From JAGLYP01 sp034659435 (lineage in GTDB: Bacteria; Patescibacteriota; Patescibacteriia; Patescibacteriales; UBA12075): a stretch of 15,215 nt of DNA. The position numbers were made by a program, and so were the translations under genes. Under the pieces are notes generated by a model, which did not search any database, was not told the origin of the DNA, and was given only the letters and a program-made list of their open reading frames with translations. Position 1 is the stretch's first letter. Every line of letters starts with the position of its first letter. Location: the NCBI GenBank assembly GCA_034659435.1, contig JAYEHJ010000053.1, positions 1-15,215 of the forward strand, in the 5' to 3' direction. Positions 1 to 6,546 of the stretch are shown here, in pieces.

Positions 1-36
1 TTCAAAATTTGTAATTCAAAATTAATTATAATTATT

Positions 37-1068
37 TCATATTTTTCTTCTTACCCATCTTAATATTTTATATAAATTATACTTGCAAGAATTAAAGACC
101 AAATCATAAGTCCCGAAATAATTAATTTCCTCTCCGCCAAAGCCTTTTTTAAAACGGGTAATGCCCGACCATTTTTGTTTGTCTATTCCATTAAAATCAT
201 AATATTTAAAATTATATTCTTTTGCCAATTTAATAGAATGCCATTGCAGCGCGTAAGGCGCCATTAAATTTCTATTTTCATTTGAAGAAGCGCCATGAAC
301 ATAAGCGGACAAACGCCCGAAAAAAGAAACTATATTCGCGCATAACATTTTATTTTTATAAAAAACGGCAATTAATTTTATAAATTTTTTATCAAATTTC
401 AACATTTTATAATAATAACTTTTATTATGCAAACGAAAACCATCTCGTTTTTCCGTTTGCGCCATTAATTTCCAAAACTCTTCAAAATATTTATCAACAT
501 CTTTAATAACTTTAATTTCCACGCCTTTTCTAGCGGCCAACCTGATATTATATCTGGTTTTCTGATGCATTTGCTTTAATAATTCATCTTCTGATTTAAA
601 AATATCTAATATCAAAGTCTTACTCGGCTGAACGTCAATAGTTTTAACAATTCGTAATTTGCTTGTACTCGCTTGACGGGTGTAATTTGTAATTTGCTTG
701 TACTCGCTTGACGGGTGTAATTGATTTACCGGATCAAAACGTAAAAAAATACATTTTTCTTTTTTCGCGATTTTCTTAACCTCTTTAAATAAAAATTCGC
801 CAACCCGAGGCTTGTCCGCCTTGGGCGGATAATTCAAAATTGACCCTCGCGGCGCGTAAAAATAATTTACTCCAAACGGCAAACTTTTTTTTATAAGCGA
901 TATCGCGAATAATAATTTTCCATCATCTTTAACGCCCAAACGCAAAACCTTATTGCCGGCATTTTTCTGAAACTCCCCCCACTCCCAAGACTGCAAAAAT
1001 TGGCTATGTTTTTGTTGTTTTATAAAATTATTGTATTTATTTTTATCTTTTATCTCAATTATATTCAT
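37..1068 (-). CDS. FemAB/FemX-type peptidoglycan bridge aminoacyltransferase
   Basis: A 343-residue protein of the FemABX (GNAT-fold) family. These cytoplasmic enzymes move amino acids from aminoacyl-tRNA onto the lipid II stem peptide to build cell-wall cross-bridges; the amino acid used here cannot be told. Family hallmarks are SWEWGEFQ (about 27-34), YAPRG (71-75), the block TLILDI...QMHQKTRYNIRLAARKGV (about 151-182), and near the C-terminus KYYDFNGIDK followed by WSGITRFKKGFGG. The length is normal for bacterial FemX. The ATG at 1068 lies 9 bases after the ruvA stop with no Shine-Dalgarno, so it is probably co-transcribed with ruvA. Oddity: residues 117-140 are encoded by two tandem copies of a DNA repeat also found in the U32 gene. 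They fall between the strand FLRFDP and the conserved QPSKTLILD block, a likely surface loop. A second probable insert, a GC-rich palindrome, covers about residues 80-86. Family assignment is confident; substrate is not. Confidence 0.88.
   Translation of the reverse strand: MNIIEIKDKNKYNNFIKQQKHSQFLQSWEWGEFQKNAGNKVLRLGVKDDGKLLFAISLIKKSLPFGVNYFYAPRGSILNYPPKADKPRVGEFLFKEVKKIAKKEKCIFLRFDPVNQLHPSSEYKQITNYTRQASTSKLRIVKTIDVQPSKTLILDIFKSEDELLKQMHQKTRYNIRLAARKGVEIKVIKDVDKYFEEFWKLMAQTEKRDGFRLHNKSYYYKMLKFDKKFIKLIAVFYKNKMLCANIVSFFGRLSAYVHGASSNENRNLMAPYALQWHSIKLAKEYNFKYYDFNGIDKQKWSGITRFKKGFGGEEINYFGTYDLVFNSCKYNLYKILRWVRRKI
654..722 (-). repeat. Tandem pair of a 34-base repeat, period 35, inside femX
   Basis: The copies are at 654-687 and 689-722, identical over 34 bases and 35 bases apart. 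On the coding strand the core reads CCCGTCAAGCGAGTACAAGC, flanked on both sides by AATTAC. Because 35 is not a multiple of 3, the copies are read in different frames: the upstream-in-gene copy gives LHPSSEYKQITNY and the next gives TRQASTSKLRI. The copy at 1924-1957 in the U32 gene differs by one base. This is direct sequence observation; origin as an inserted or spreading element is inference. Confidence 0.95.
815..829. repeat. GC-rich palindrome within femX
   Basis: TCCGCC and GGCGGA flank a 3-base TTG loop in a strongly AT-rich gene. The encoded residues (about YPPKADK, near 80-86) lie in a stretch where I recall FemX proteins varying. It may be another small palindromic insert tolerated in frame, but with one copy in the window this is only suggestive. 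Confidence 0.4.
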
Positions 1069-1077
1069 TTTTAATAC

Positions 1078-1659
1078 TTAACTACTAATCGCCCTTAGCG
1101 CCGCTTTTATTCTCTCGCCGCTGTCTTTAACGTCGGAATCAACTTGGCGAAGCGCGTCGCGCGCCTGCATCATTGAATACCCTAGAGCCATTAAAGCGTC
1201 AATTTCTTCTCCTGAAGCAATCGTTCCTTTGTTTGCCGCGCTTTGCGCGCCATTCGCTACGCGCTCCACCTTATCCCGCAAATCCAAAACAACTCGCTCG
1301 GCGGTCTTTTTCCCGATGCCGGAAACTTTTGTTAAAAGTGAAGAGTCTCCGCGCGAAATTGAATCTTTTATATCTTCCGTGCTCGCGATTCCCAAGACTC
1401 CCAAAGCCGATTTCGGGCCGATGCCGGAAATGGAAAGCAAAAGTTCAAACATTTCCAGTTGATCCGGTGTATTAAAACCAAACAGACTAAGCGAATCTTC
1501 GCGAACATTCTGATATATATAAAATTCCGCTTCTTGACCGATATCCGTTTCCATATAAACCGCTTCATTCACAAAAACTCTATAGCCGACATCGCGAACA
1601 TCAAGAATTATATATCCTTGACCTTTATTTTTAATTTTTCCTCTTAAAAATGAAATCAT
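1078..1659 (-). CDS. ruvA: Holliday junction branch migration protein RuvA
   Basis: A 193-residue RuvA, close to the usual 190-205. RuvA binds Holliday junctions as a tetramer and loads the RuvB motor to drive branch migration in recombinational repair. The N-terminal OB domain (about 1-64) starts MISFLRGKI and contains the typical GYRVFV. The two helix-hairpin-helix motifs are SGIGPKSAL (78-86) and SGIGKKTAE (113-121). The C-terminal RuvB-binding domain (about 149-193) contains EIDALMALGYSMMQARDAL. The ATG at 1659 is preceded by AAAGCAACATGT with no Shine-Dalgarno, 29 bases after the U32 gene stop, so it probably belongs to the U32-ruvA-femX operon. Neither ruvB nor ruvC is in the window. 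No oddities; confident call. Confidence 0.97.
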   Translation of the reverse strand: MISFLRGKIKNKGQGYIILDVRDVGYRVFVNEAVYMETDIGQEAEFYIYQNVREDSLSLFGFNTPDQLEMFELLLSISGIGPKSALGVLGIASTEDIKDSISRGDSSLLTKVSGIGKKTAERVVLDLRDKVERVANGAQSAANKGTIASGEEIDALMALGYSMMQARDALRQVDSDVKDSGERIKAALRAISS

Positions 1660-1688
1660 ACATGTTGCTTTATAAACGAATTATCTAG

Positions 1689-3035
1689 CTACAACCTCCT
1701 CCTAACAACACTATATTCAGGAACTTCGCCATCCACTTCCATAATAACAACTCGCCCCTGCCCGCCATGCGCTTCTTTTATTTCCTCGCCTGTTTCGGCA
1801 TCAAGCATCTTTTCCACCGTCATACTTATTATATCATATTTTGGAATTACTATCTCAATCTTATCCCCTAATTTTATACAATTATGCACCTTAATAAATA
1901 CTGCCTTTTCTTCTTTATAATTTGTAATTTGCTTGTACTCGCTTGACGGATGTAATTCGTAATTTTTAATTGAAGAAACAACCTGCCCGCAAAACTCCCA
2001 GCCGCTTGTTTCATGGGAATTGCCTAAATTCTGATCAGCTTTTTCTCCCAACAAAAATCCCGTAGTATATCCGCGGTGAACAAGTTTTGTGTACAGCTCA
2101 TCATAAAAATAATCAATTTTCTTTTGAGTTATGAGTTGCGAGTTATGAGTTGTGAGTTTCAAGTTATAAATTATGTGCGAATATATTCCGGCAACAACCG
2201 CTTGATAATAAGCGCTTTTCGCTCTTCCCTCAATTTTAAAGCTGCTTATTCCCGCATCCGCTAATTCACGCAAATGCTTAATCAAGCACAAATCCTTGGA
2301 ATTCAGAATATAAGACCCATGCTCTTCTTCAATTACTTCAAAAACATCTTTTTCATGATTCTCGGCAAAAATATCAATACTGTTCTCCAGTTTTTTCTTG
2401 TTGCGCGCGACACTATATTTCCACCGGCACGGCTGAACGCAATCTCCTAGGTTGGCGCTTTTATCCAAATAATATTTAGACAAAAAACATCTGCCTGAAT
2501 AAGCCATGCACATTGCTCCGTGAACAAAATATTCTAATTCCAATTTTGACACCCTCTTGTGAATTTCTTTAATCTCATTAAGCGTTACTTCGCGTCCGAG
2601 AATTATTCTATTAACGCCCTGTTCAAACCAAAACTTAGCCGATTGCCAATTAGTACAATTTGCCTGTGTTGAAAGATGAATAACACACTCCGGCCAAATA
2701 TTTTTTACTATTCTTAAAATACCGGGATCAGATATTATTAAAGCGTCTGTCTTAATTCTTTTAAGTTCTTTAATATATTTTGGCAACTTATTAATATGAT
2801 AATTATGCGCGAAAATATTTACTGTAATATATATTTTTTTATTGCGTTCATGGCAATACTCTGCTGCCTCTTTAATTTTTTCCAAATCAAAATCATTTAC
2901 GCGGACACGCAAAGAAAAATCAGGAATTCCGGCATAAACAGCATCAGCTCCAAAAGCCAAAGCGGTTTTCATTTTTTCCAAACTACCGGCAGGAGCAAGC
3001 AGTTCTAATGATTTATTTTTTTCTTTTTTTATCAT
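1689..3035 (-). CDS. U32-family tRNA hydroxylation protein (TrhP/YegQ-like)
   Basis: About 448 residues of the peptidase U32 family. Despite the name, characterised members are iron-sulfur hydroxylases; the TrhP/YegQ branch makes 5-hydroxyuridine at tRNA position 34. Features seen: LELLAPAGSLEKM at the N-terminus; a cysteine cluster at about C176, C183, C199 and C203 (CMAYSGRC, then GDCVQPCRW), matching YegQ; NSKDLCLIKHL, then SFKIEGRAKSAYY; and HRGYTTGFLLG followed by a small beta C-terminal domain. An in-frame TTG start at 3062 is possible, but the ATG at 3035 is preferred because a good promoter lies just upstream and LELLAPAGS then sits close to the terminus as is usual. It heads the operon with ruvA and femX. 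Oddities: a heptamer repeat encodes about residues 291-304 just before HRGYTTG, and a copy of the femX repeat encodes LHPSSEYKQITNY (361-373) in the C-terminal domain. The exact subfamily (TrhP versus another U32) is less sure than the family. Confidence 0.88.
   Translation of the reverse strand: MIKKEKNKSLELLAPAGSLEKMKTALAFGADAVYAGIPDFSLRVRVNDFDLEKIKEAAEYCHERNKKIYITVNIFAHNYHINKLPKYIKELKRIKTDALIISDPGILRIVKNIWPECVIHLSTQANCTNWQSAKFWFEQGVNRIILGREVTLNEIKEIHKRVSKLELEYFVHGAMCMAYSGRCFLSKYYLDKSANLGDCVQPCRWKYSVARNKKKLENSIDIFAENHEKDVFEVIEEEHGSYILNSKDLCLIKHLRELADAGISSFKIEGRAKSAYYQAVVAGIYSHIIYNLKLTTHNSQLITQKKIDYFYDELYTKLVHRGYTTGFLLGEKADQNLGNSHETSGWEFCGQVVSSIKNYELHPSSEYKQITNYKEEKAVFIKVHNCIKLGDKIEIVIPKYDIISMTVEKMLDAETGEEIKEAHGGQGRVVIMEVDGEVPEYSVVRRRL
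1924..1957 (-). repeat. Third copy of the 34-base repeat, inside the U32 gene
   Basis: Matches the two femX copies with a single base difference (ATCCG instead of ACCCG on the coding strand). It is in the same orientation relative to translation and in the same frame as one femX copy, so both proteins contain the identical LHPSSEYKQITNY. Flanking bases extend the AATTAC-type motif on both sides (AATTACGAATTAC before, AAATTACAAATTAT after). Confidence 0.95.
2124..2165 (-). repeat. In-frame heptanucleotide repeat array in the U32 gene
   Basis: Six 7-base units on the coding strand: AACTTGA, AACTCAC, AACTCAT, AACTCGC, AACTCAT, AACTCAA. The 42 bases add exactly 14 codons (residues about 291-304, NLKLTTHNSQLITQ), a low-complexity stretch between the SAYYQAVVAGIYSHII helix and the conserved HRGYTTG block. 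The deviant unit AACTCGC sits where AACTCAT would put an in-frame TAA. Confidence 0.9.
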
Positions 3036-3070
3036 AATATAAATATAACCGATAAAAAACAAAAAATCAA
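3036..3070 (-). promoter_or_regulatory. Promoter of the U32-ruvA-femX operon, probably leaderless
   Basis: A -35 box TTGATT (3065-3070), a 17-base spacer and a -10 box TATATT (3042-3047), followed after exactly 6 bases by the ATG at 3035. A start point about 7 bases after the -10 would fall on the ATG itself. No Shine-Dalgarno is present. The promoter lies directly after the terminator of the preceding gene, which supports a new transcription unit. Confidence 0.6.
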
Positions 3071-3073
3071 CTA

Positions 3074-3101
3074 AAAAATCAGCCTAAACAGGCTGATTTT
3101 T
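3074..3101 (-). terminator. Intrinsic terminator after the kinase-regulator pair
   Basis: A perfect 12-base inverted repeat (AAAAATCAGCCT / AGGCTGATTTTT) with a 4-base loop lies 21 bases past the response-regulator stop. On the minus strand the stem runs into a T-rich tract. The structure is nearly symmetric and would also work from the plus strand. It separates the two-component genes from the U32 operon. Confidence 0.85.
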
Positions 3102-3122
3102 ATCAATAAATATACTTAAATA

Positions 3123-3956
3123 CTAATTTTTCCCCATTATTTTCTTAATCTTGCCAATAATTTCTTCGGTGGTAAAATGAGCCTTTACCAAATAATCATC
3201 AGCGCCCATATCCATAGCCTTTTTAATATCATCGTCTTGTCCTAAATTGGAAAGCATAATTACCGGCACCTTTGAAATCGCTTTATCTGAATTTGATCTA
3301 ATTTCATTTAATATTTGAAAACCGTCAATTGCCGGTAAAATTATATCCAATAAAACTATATCAGGCTTTATTTGCTTTACCCCTTCAATCGCCTGCCCGC
3401 CATCAATCGCTTCATAAACAGTATAGCCCTCTTTAGTTAATTTTTTGCCGCAAATTTCGCGCAAAAAAACGTCATCTTCAACTAACAGCACTTTTACTCC
3501 CAGCTTTCTTGCCTTAGAATCTTCTCTCGGAATTAAAACTCCCGTGTCAGAACTGTCAATCGCCGGCTTGCCGCCATTTTTAACACAGGTTCTTATTTTT
3601 TTTAGGACATCCAGCGGGCTGAATTCGGTTTTAATTAAATGGTCAACCGCTCCCAATTTTTTCGTTTTTTCAATTTCTACCGGCTGGCCGGAATTTGATA
3701 TTATAATTACGGGAATCTTAATATCATTTTCTTTCATTTTTTCCAAAACCTCATAGCCATCCATCTTTGGCATAACAATGTCCAATAAAATTATATCCGG
3801 CTTCCATTCAAGCGCCTTTTCATAGCCTGCCTCGCCATCATAAGAAAACTCAACCTCAAAGCCTTCTTTTTTTAATTTAACGCTTAACAAATCAACAAGC
3901 GAATGTTCGTCTTCAATAATAAGAATTTTTATTTTTTTCGCGGAATCATTTTTCAT
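3123..3956 (-). CDS. Response regulator with two receiver domains and no output domain
   Basis: A 277-residue protein with two CheY-like receiver domains, about 9-125 and 154-275, joined by a linker (about 126-153). Both look competent for phosphorylation. The first has acidic E15/D16, phospho-acceptor D59 (LLDIVMPKMDG), switch S87 and K109. The second has E160/D161/D162, D204 (LLDIILPAIDG), S236 and K258. No DNA-binding, enzymatic or other output domain follows; the protein ends at the second receiver. It starts 32 bases after the histidine kinase stop, without a Shine-Dalgarno, and is followed by a strong terminator, so kinase and regulator form one unit. It probably acts through protein-protein contact or as a phosphate relay or sink. 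Its target cannot be read from the sequence. Confidence 0.92.
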   Translation of the reverse strand: MKNDSAKKIKILIIEDEHSLVDLLSVKLKKEGFEVEFSYDGEAGYEKALEWKPDIILLDIVMPKMDGYEVLEKMKENDIKIPVIIISNSGQPVEIEKTKKLGAVDHLIKTEFSPLDVLKKIRTCVKNGGKPAIDSSDTGVLIPREDSKARKLGVKVLLVEDDVFLREICGKKLTKEGYTVYEAIDGGQAIEGVKQIKPDIVLLDIILPAIDGFQILNEIRSNSDKAISKVPVIMLSNLGQDDDIKKAMDMGADDYLVKAHFTTEEIIGKIKKIMGKN

Positions 3957-3988
3957 ATTTTTGATTTTAAAATTTTAATATAAATAAG

Positions 3989-5896
3989 CTATTTTATTTC
4001 TTCTTGTTTGAGTGGAATTGTAAAAACGAATTCCGTGCCCATTCCCTCTTTGCTGTCAAAAGTAATCTCGCCGCCATGCTTTCTTATTACATTTTTCACG
4101 ATAAACAATCCCAGTCCCGAACCTTCGGTCTGCATGCGCATAACATTATCCGCGCGAAAAAATTTAGAAAATAATTTTTCCTGATCTTTTTCAGGGATGC
4201 CGACTCCGTTATCTTTTATCCTAACCTTTAAAAATTCATCCCCCAATTCCAAGCTAACTTCAATTTTACCAAATTCCGGAGTGTATTTAACAGCGTTCTC
4301 CAACAAATTCTGCAAAACCAAATTCATCTTGCTTTTATCAAAATATATTTTAGGCAGTTTCTCGGGCTTATTTAAAATATATTTAATATGCCTTGACTCA
4401 ATTTGATTCTCCAGGCTTTCAACCGCGATATTTAAAGTTTCCTCAAAATCTTCTTTCGTAAATTCATAGCCAAAGCGCCCCTCTTCAATCCTTGATACGT
4501 TAAGCATGTCGTTTACCAGGCTGATTATCCGTTCATTGCTTTGATAGCCTTTAAATAATATTTTTTCCTGCTCTTTGTTCAATTTACCCGCGTCTCCGTC
4601 TAAAACCATTCTAATAATCCATTTTACGGCAGACAAAGGCGTTCTTAATTGATGAGCCGCTATTGAAATAAAATCTGATTTCAGCTTATCAATCATTTTT
4701 TCCCTAGTCAAGTTATAAAAAATTTTCATAACTCCCAAATATTCATTTTTATTATCAGCTACTTCCGCGGTAATTACCTTAAAGGTTAATTCTTGATTGG
4801 CAAAATTTATTGACACCTCTTCTTCGTTTGCCAGGTTTTTTTGATATTTAACTTTTTTTATTGTAAATTTCTGCTTAATAACGATTTTAAAATTTTCCAT
4901 TGAATAATTATTTTTCTCGGAAATTTTTTTGCCTAAATCGCTTTCAATAAAGCCGAAAAACTGCTTGGCTGCGGGATTAATTAAATTCAATTTATTTTCT
5001 TTATCAATAACGATAATCGGATCAACAAAATTCGCTATTATGGCGGATGTTTTATCTCTTTCTTTATTTGCTTGTTTTCTGGCCGCCTGCAAATCGCTAA
5101 AAGCCCTGAACAAAGATTTTTCCGAGTTTTCCAATTGCTTGATTTTTTGATTAAGCTGATTATTGATTTTTCCCAATAAAAGATCGTGTTTTGCAAGAAT
5201 TTTCGCGCCTTGATCAATTTTTTCCGCCTGTTTCTCTCCCTGCTCTTTTTCATAAATTAATTTTTCAGTCTGAGCCAATAATCTTTGCTCGCGCTTTAAT
5301 AATAATCCAGAGCCATAGCCTGACACTACGGCTATTACCAAATAAAAATTTGAAGTAATTAAAATTTTTATCATCTCAAGACCGCCCGCGCGCAATTCCA
5401 TCATTTCAAAAATAGACAAGTTTTTATTTTTAAAAAAGAAATAAAAAATTTCATTAAAATAATCAATCACAAACGAACCGTTTACCAAAGCGGCTGAAAT
5501 TATCGCCGTAAATAGCGCGCCTCTTATGCCAAAAATTATTGAAGCCGATATAATCGGTAGAAAATAAAAAACACTCGCCACCGGCTTATCACCTATTAGA
5601 TATAAAATAATGGTAAAAATAATTAATTCAATCGCAATCTGCCAAATACTCAACAATTTTAATTTCCGCTTTGAACCGGACTTCTTAATTTCGCTTAGGC
5701 AATGATAAAAATAAGCGTTTACAACTAAAAAGAACAAAAGCGTTAAGCCGATTAAAAAAAACGAAGACTTAGCGGAAAATAAGCTTATCAAAGAATTTCC
5801 CAGCATGCCTATCAAAAAAACCGCGACCATATAAAACCAACGGGTGGCTATTATCCACTCGTTTATTTCCAATTTGCGATTATAATTGTAATCCAT
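3989..5896 (-). CDS. Membrane-bound PAS sensor histidine kinase
   Basis: About 635 residues. The N-terminal part (about 19-200) has roughly six hydrophobic segments and no large extracellular domain, suggesting sensing in or at the membrane. A charged, probably coiled-coil stretch (about 201-283) leads to a PAS domain (about 285-395, VDPIIVIDKENKLNLINPAA). The HisKA domain carries the phospho-accepting H415 in SIAAHQLRTPLSAVKW. The ATPase domain has the N box (NLLENAVKYTPE), G1 (DNGVGIPEKDQEKLFSKFFR) and G2 (GSGLGLFIVKNVIRKHGG), and ends EFVFTIPL, so it is a complete class I kinase without a receiver. A TTG five codons upstream (5911) is open, but the ATG at 5896 sits 6 bases after a perfect TATAAT and is preferred. 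The partner is the double-receiver protein just downstream. The signal is unknown. Confidence 0.93.
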   Translation of the reverse strand: MDYNYNRKLEINEWIIATRWFYMVAVFLIGMLGNSLISLFSAKSSFFLIGLTLLFFLVVNAYFYHCLSEIKKSGSKRKLKLLSIWQIAIELIIFTIILYLIGDKPVASVFYFLPIISASIIFGIRGALFTAIISAALVNGSFVIDYFNEIFYFFFKNKNLSIFEMMELRAGGLEMIKILITSNFYLVIAVVSGYGSGLLLKREQRLLAQTEKLIYEKEQGEKQAEKIDQGAKILAKHDLLLGKINNQLNQKIKQLENSEKSLFRAFSDLQAARKQANKERDKTSAIIANFVDPIIVIDKENKLNLINPAAKQFFGFIESDLGKKISEKNNYSMENFKIVIKQKFTIKKVKYQKNLANEEEVSINFANQELTFKVITAEVADNKNEYLGVMKIFYNLTREKMIDKLKSDFISIAAHQLRTPLSAVKWIIRMVLDGDAGKLNKEQEKILFKGYQSNERIISLVNDMLNVSRIEEGRFGYEFTKEDFEETLNIAVESLENQIESRHIKYILNKPEKLPKIYFDKSKMNLVLQNLLENAVKYTPEFGKIEVSLELGDEFLKVRIKDNGVGIPEKDQEKLFSKFFRADNVMRMQTEGSGLGLFIVKNVIRKHGGEITFDSKEGMGTEFVFTIPLKQEEIK

Positions 5897-5902
5897 GCCT
5901 AT

Positions 5903-5908
5903 ATTATA
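5903..5908 (-). promoter_or_regulatory. -10 box of the histidine kinase gene, probably leaderless
   Basis: A perfect TATAAT, 6 bases before the ATG at 5896, within the 48-base gap after the hibernation-factor gene. The -35 region is only T/A-rich with no good match, so the element rests on the -10 alone. The spacing equals that at the U32 gene. Confidence 0.45.
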
Positions 5909-5944
5909 CAATATTTTAACAAAAAATAAAATTATTTTTTACAT

Positions 5945-6292
5945 CTAAAAAATATTCGCCATATCATCCTTGCCTTTTCGTTTTTTATCTTTTCTTTTTT
6001 CTTTGTAGCGTTTAATGGATCTGACAAGATGATCTTTTACTTTGTCAATCGCTTTATAAAGATCTTTTTCGGTCTTTTCAACCCTAATTAACTCGCCAGG
6101 GACGCTTAGATTAACTTCCGCGCGGAATATTTCTCCTTTTTGCTGGCTATTCACATCCATTGCCACTTCCACGTCGCAATTTATAGCCGTTACAGAGCCT
6201 AAATATTTTTCCAACATATCCATTTTTTCTTGAATATAACCCCTAATCGCGCTGTTTAATTCAATTTTAGTCGCTTTAATGTTTATTCGCAT
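5945..6292 (-). CDS. hpf: Short ribosome hibernation-promoting factor (HPF/RaiA family)
   Basis: A 115-residue protein of the HPF/RaiA (YfiA) family, which binds the 30S decoding region and shuts ribosomes down under starvation or stress. The family pattern MRINIKATKIELNSAIRGYIQEKMDMLEKYL, then CDVEVAMD, then FRAEVNLSVPGELIRVEKTEKDLYKAIDKVKDHLVRSIKRYKEK is clear. It is the short form: the C-terminal dimerisation domain of long HPF is absent, and the tail after about residue 98 is only a lysine-rich stretch ending DDMANIF. The ATG at 6292 has no Shine-Dalgarno; a possible TATATT -10 box lies 24 bases upstream with a poor -35. It follows a repeat-containing gap and precedes the kinase gene, which has its own -10. 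Confidence 0.9.
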   Translation of the reverse strand: MRINIKATKIELNSAIRGYIQEKMDMLEKYLGSVTAINCDVEVAMDVNSQQKGEIFRAEVNLSVPGELIRVEKTEKDLYKAIDKVKDHLVRSIKRYKEKRKDKKRKGKDDMANIF

Positions 6293-6367
6293 AGCTTTAA
6301 ATGATTAATTGTTAATAATATAAAGTAGTCCTCATTTTATTTAAAAAATAATTTAGATGCTCTTAAT

Positions 6368-6486
6368 GAGATTCCCGATCATTTAATATAATTCCCTGCG
6401 GGGCAAAGGTGTGTCGGGAATGACAAAAAAAGGGCAAAGGTGTGTCGGGAATGACAAAAAAAGGGCAAAGGTGTGTCGGGAATGAC
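6368..6486. repeat. REP-like element with a 31-base tandem triplication
   Basis: This occupies the 254-base gap (6293-6546) between the hibernation-factor and S2P protease genes. Units start at 6401, 6432 and 6463: two full 31-base units (GGGCAAAGGTGTGTCGGGAA then TGACAAAAAAA) and a third matching for 24 bases to 6486. The GTCGGGAATGAC core is inverted relative to ATTCCCGA at 6371-6378, giving an 8-base inverted repeat. So it looks like an intergenic palindromic element whose one end has been amplified. On the minus strand each of the first two units ends in a T run. No ORF or RNA gene is apparent in this gap. Confidence 0.85.
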
Positions 6487-6546
6487 AGAGAAAAAAGATG
6501 GTTGTGTCAAAAAATGGCAGAAAATATAATAATTGGAAACTCATTA

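Noticed and set aside
1173..1475. Plus-strand open frames over ruvA
   Set aside because: They are antisense to a well-conserved RuvA, lack protein-like conservation signals and have no start signals; treated as shadows. The same applies to other overlapping frames across the window.
1683..1705. AGGAGGAGG near the end of the U32 gene as the ruvA ribosome binding site
   Set aside because: It encodes the terminal Arg-Arg-Arg of the U32 protein and lies over 30 bases before the ruvA ATG, too far to act as its Shine-Dalgarno.
3036..3062. TTG start at 3062 for the U32 protein
   Set aside because: It would add nine hydrophobic residues not typical of the family and would place the start codon upstream of the -10 box; the ATG at 3035 fits both promoter and family.
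3074..3101. Hairpin before the U32 gene as a riboswitch or attenuator
   Set aside because: It is a simple 12-base stem with a T tract just after the response-regulator stop, and the U32 promoter starts just past it, so it reads as a terminator.
6401..6486. 31-base repeats as a CRISPR array
   Set aside because: The units are directly adjacent with no spacers, and there are no cas genes in the window.
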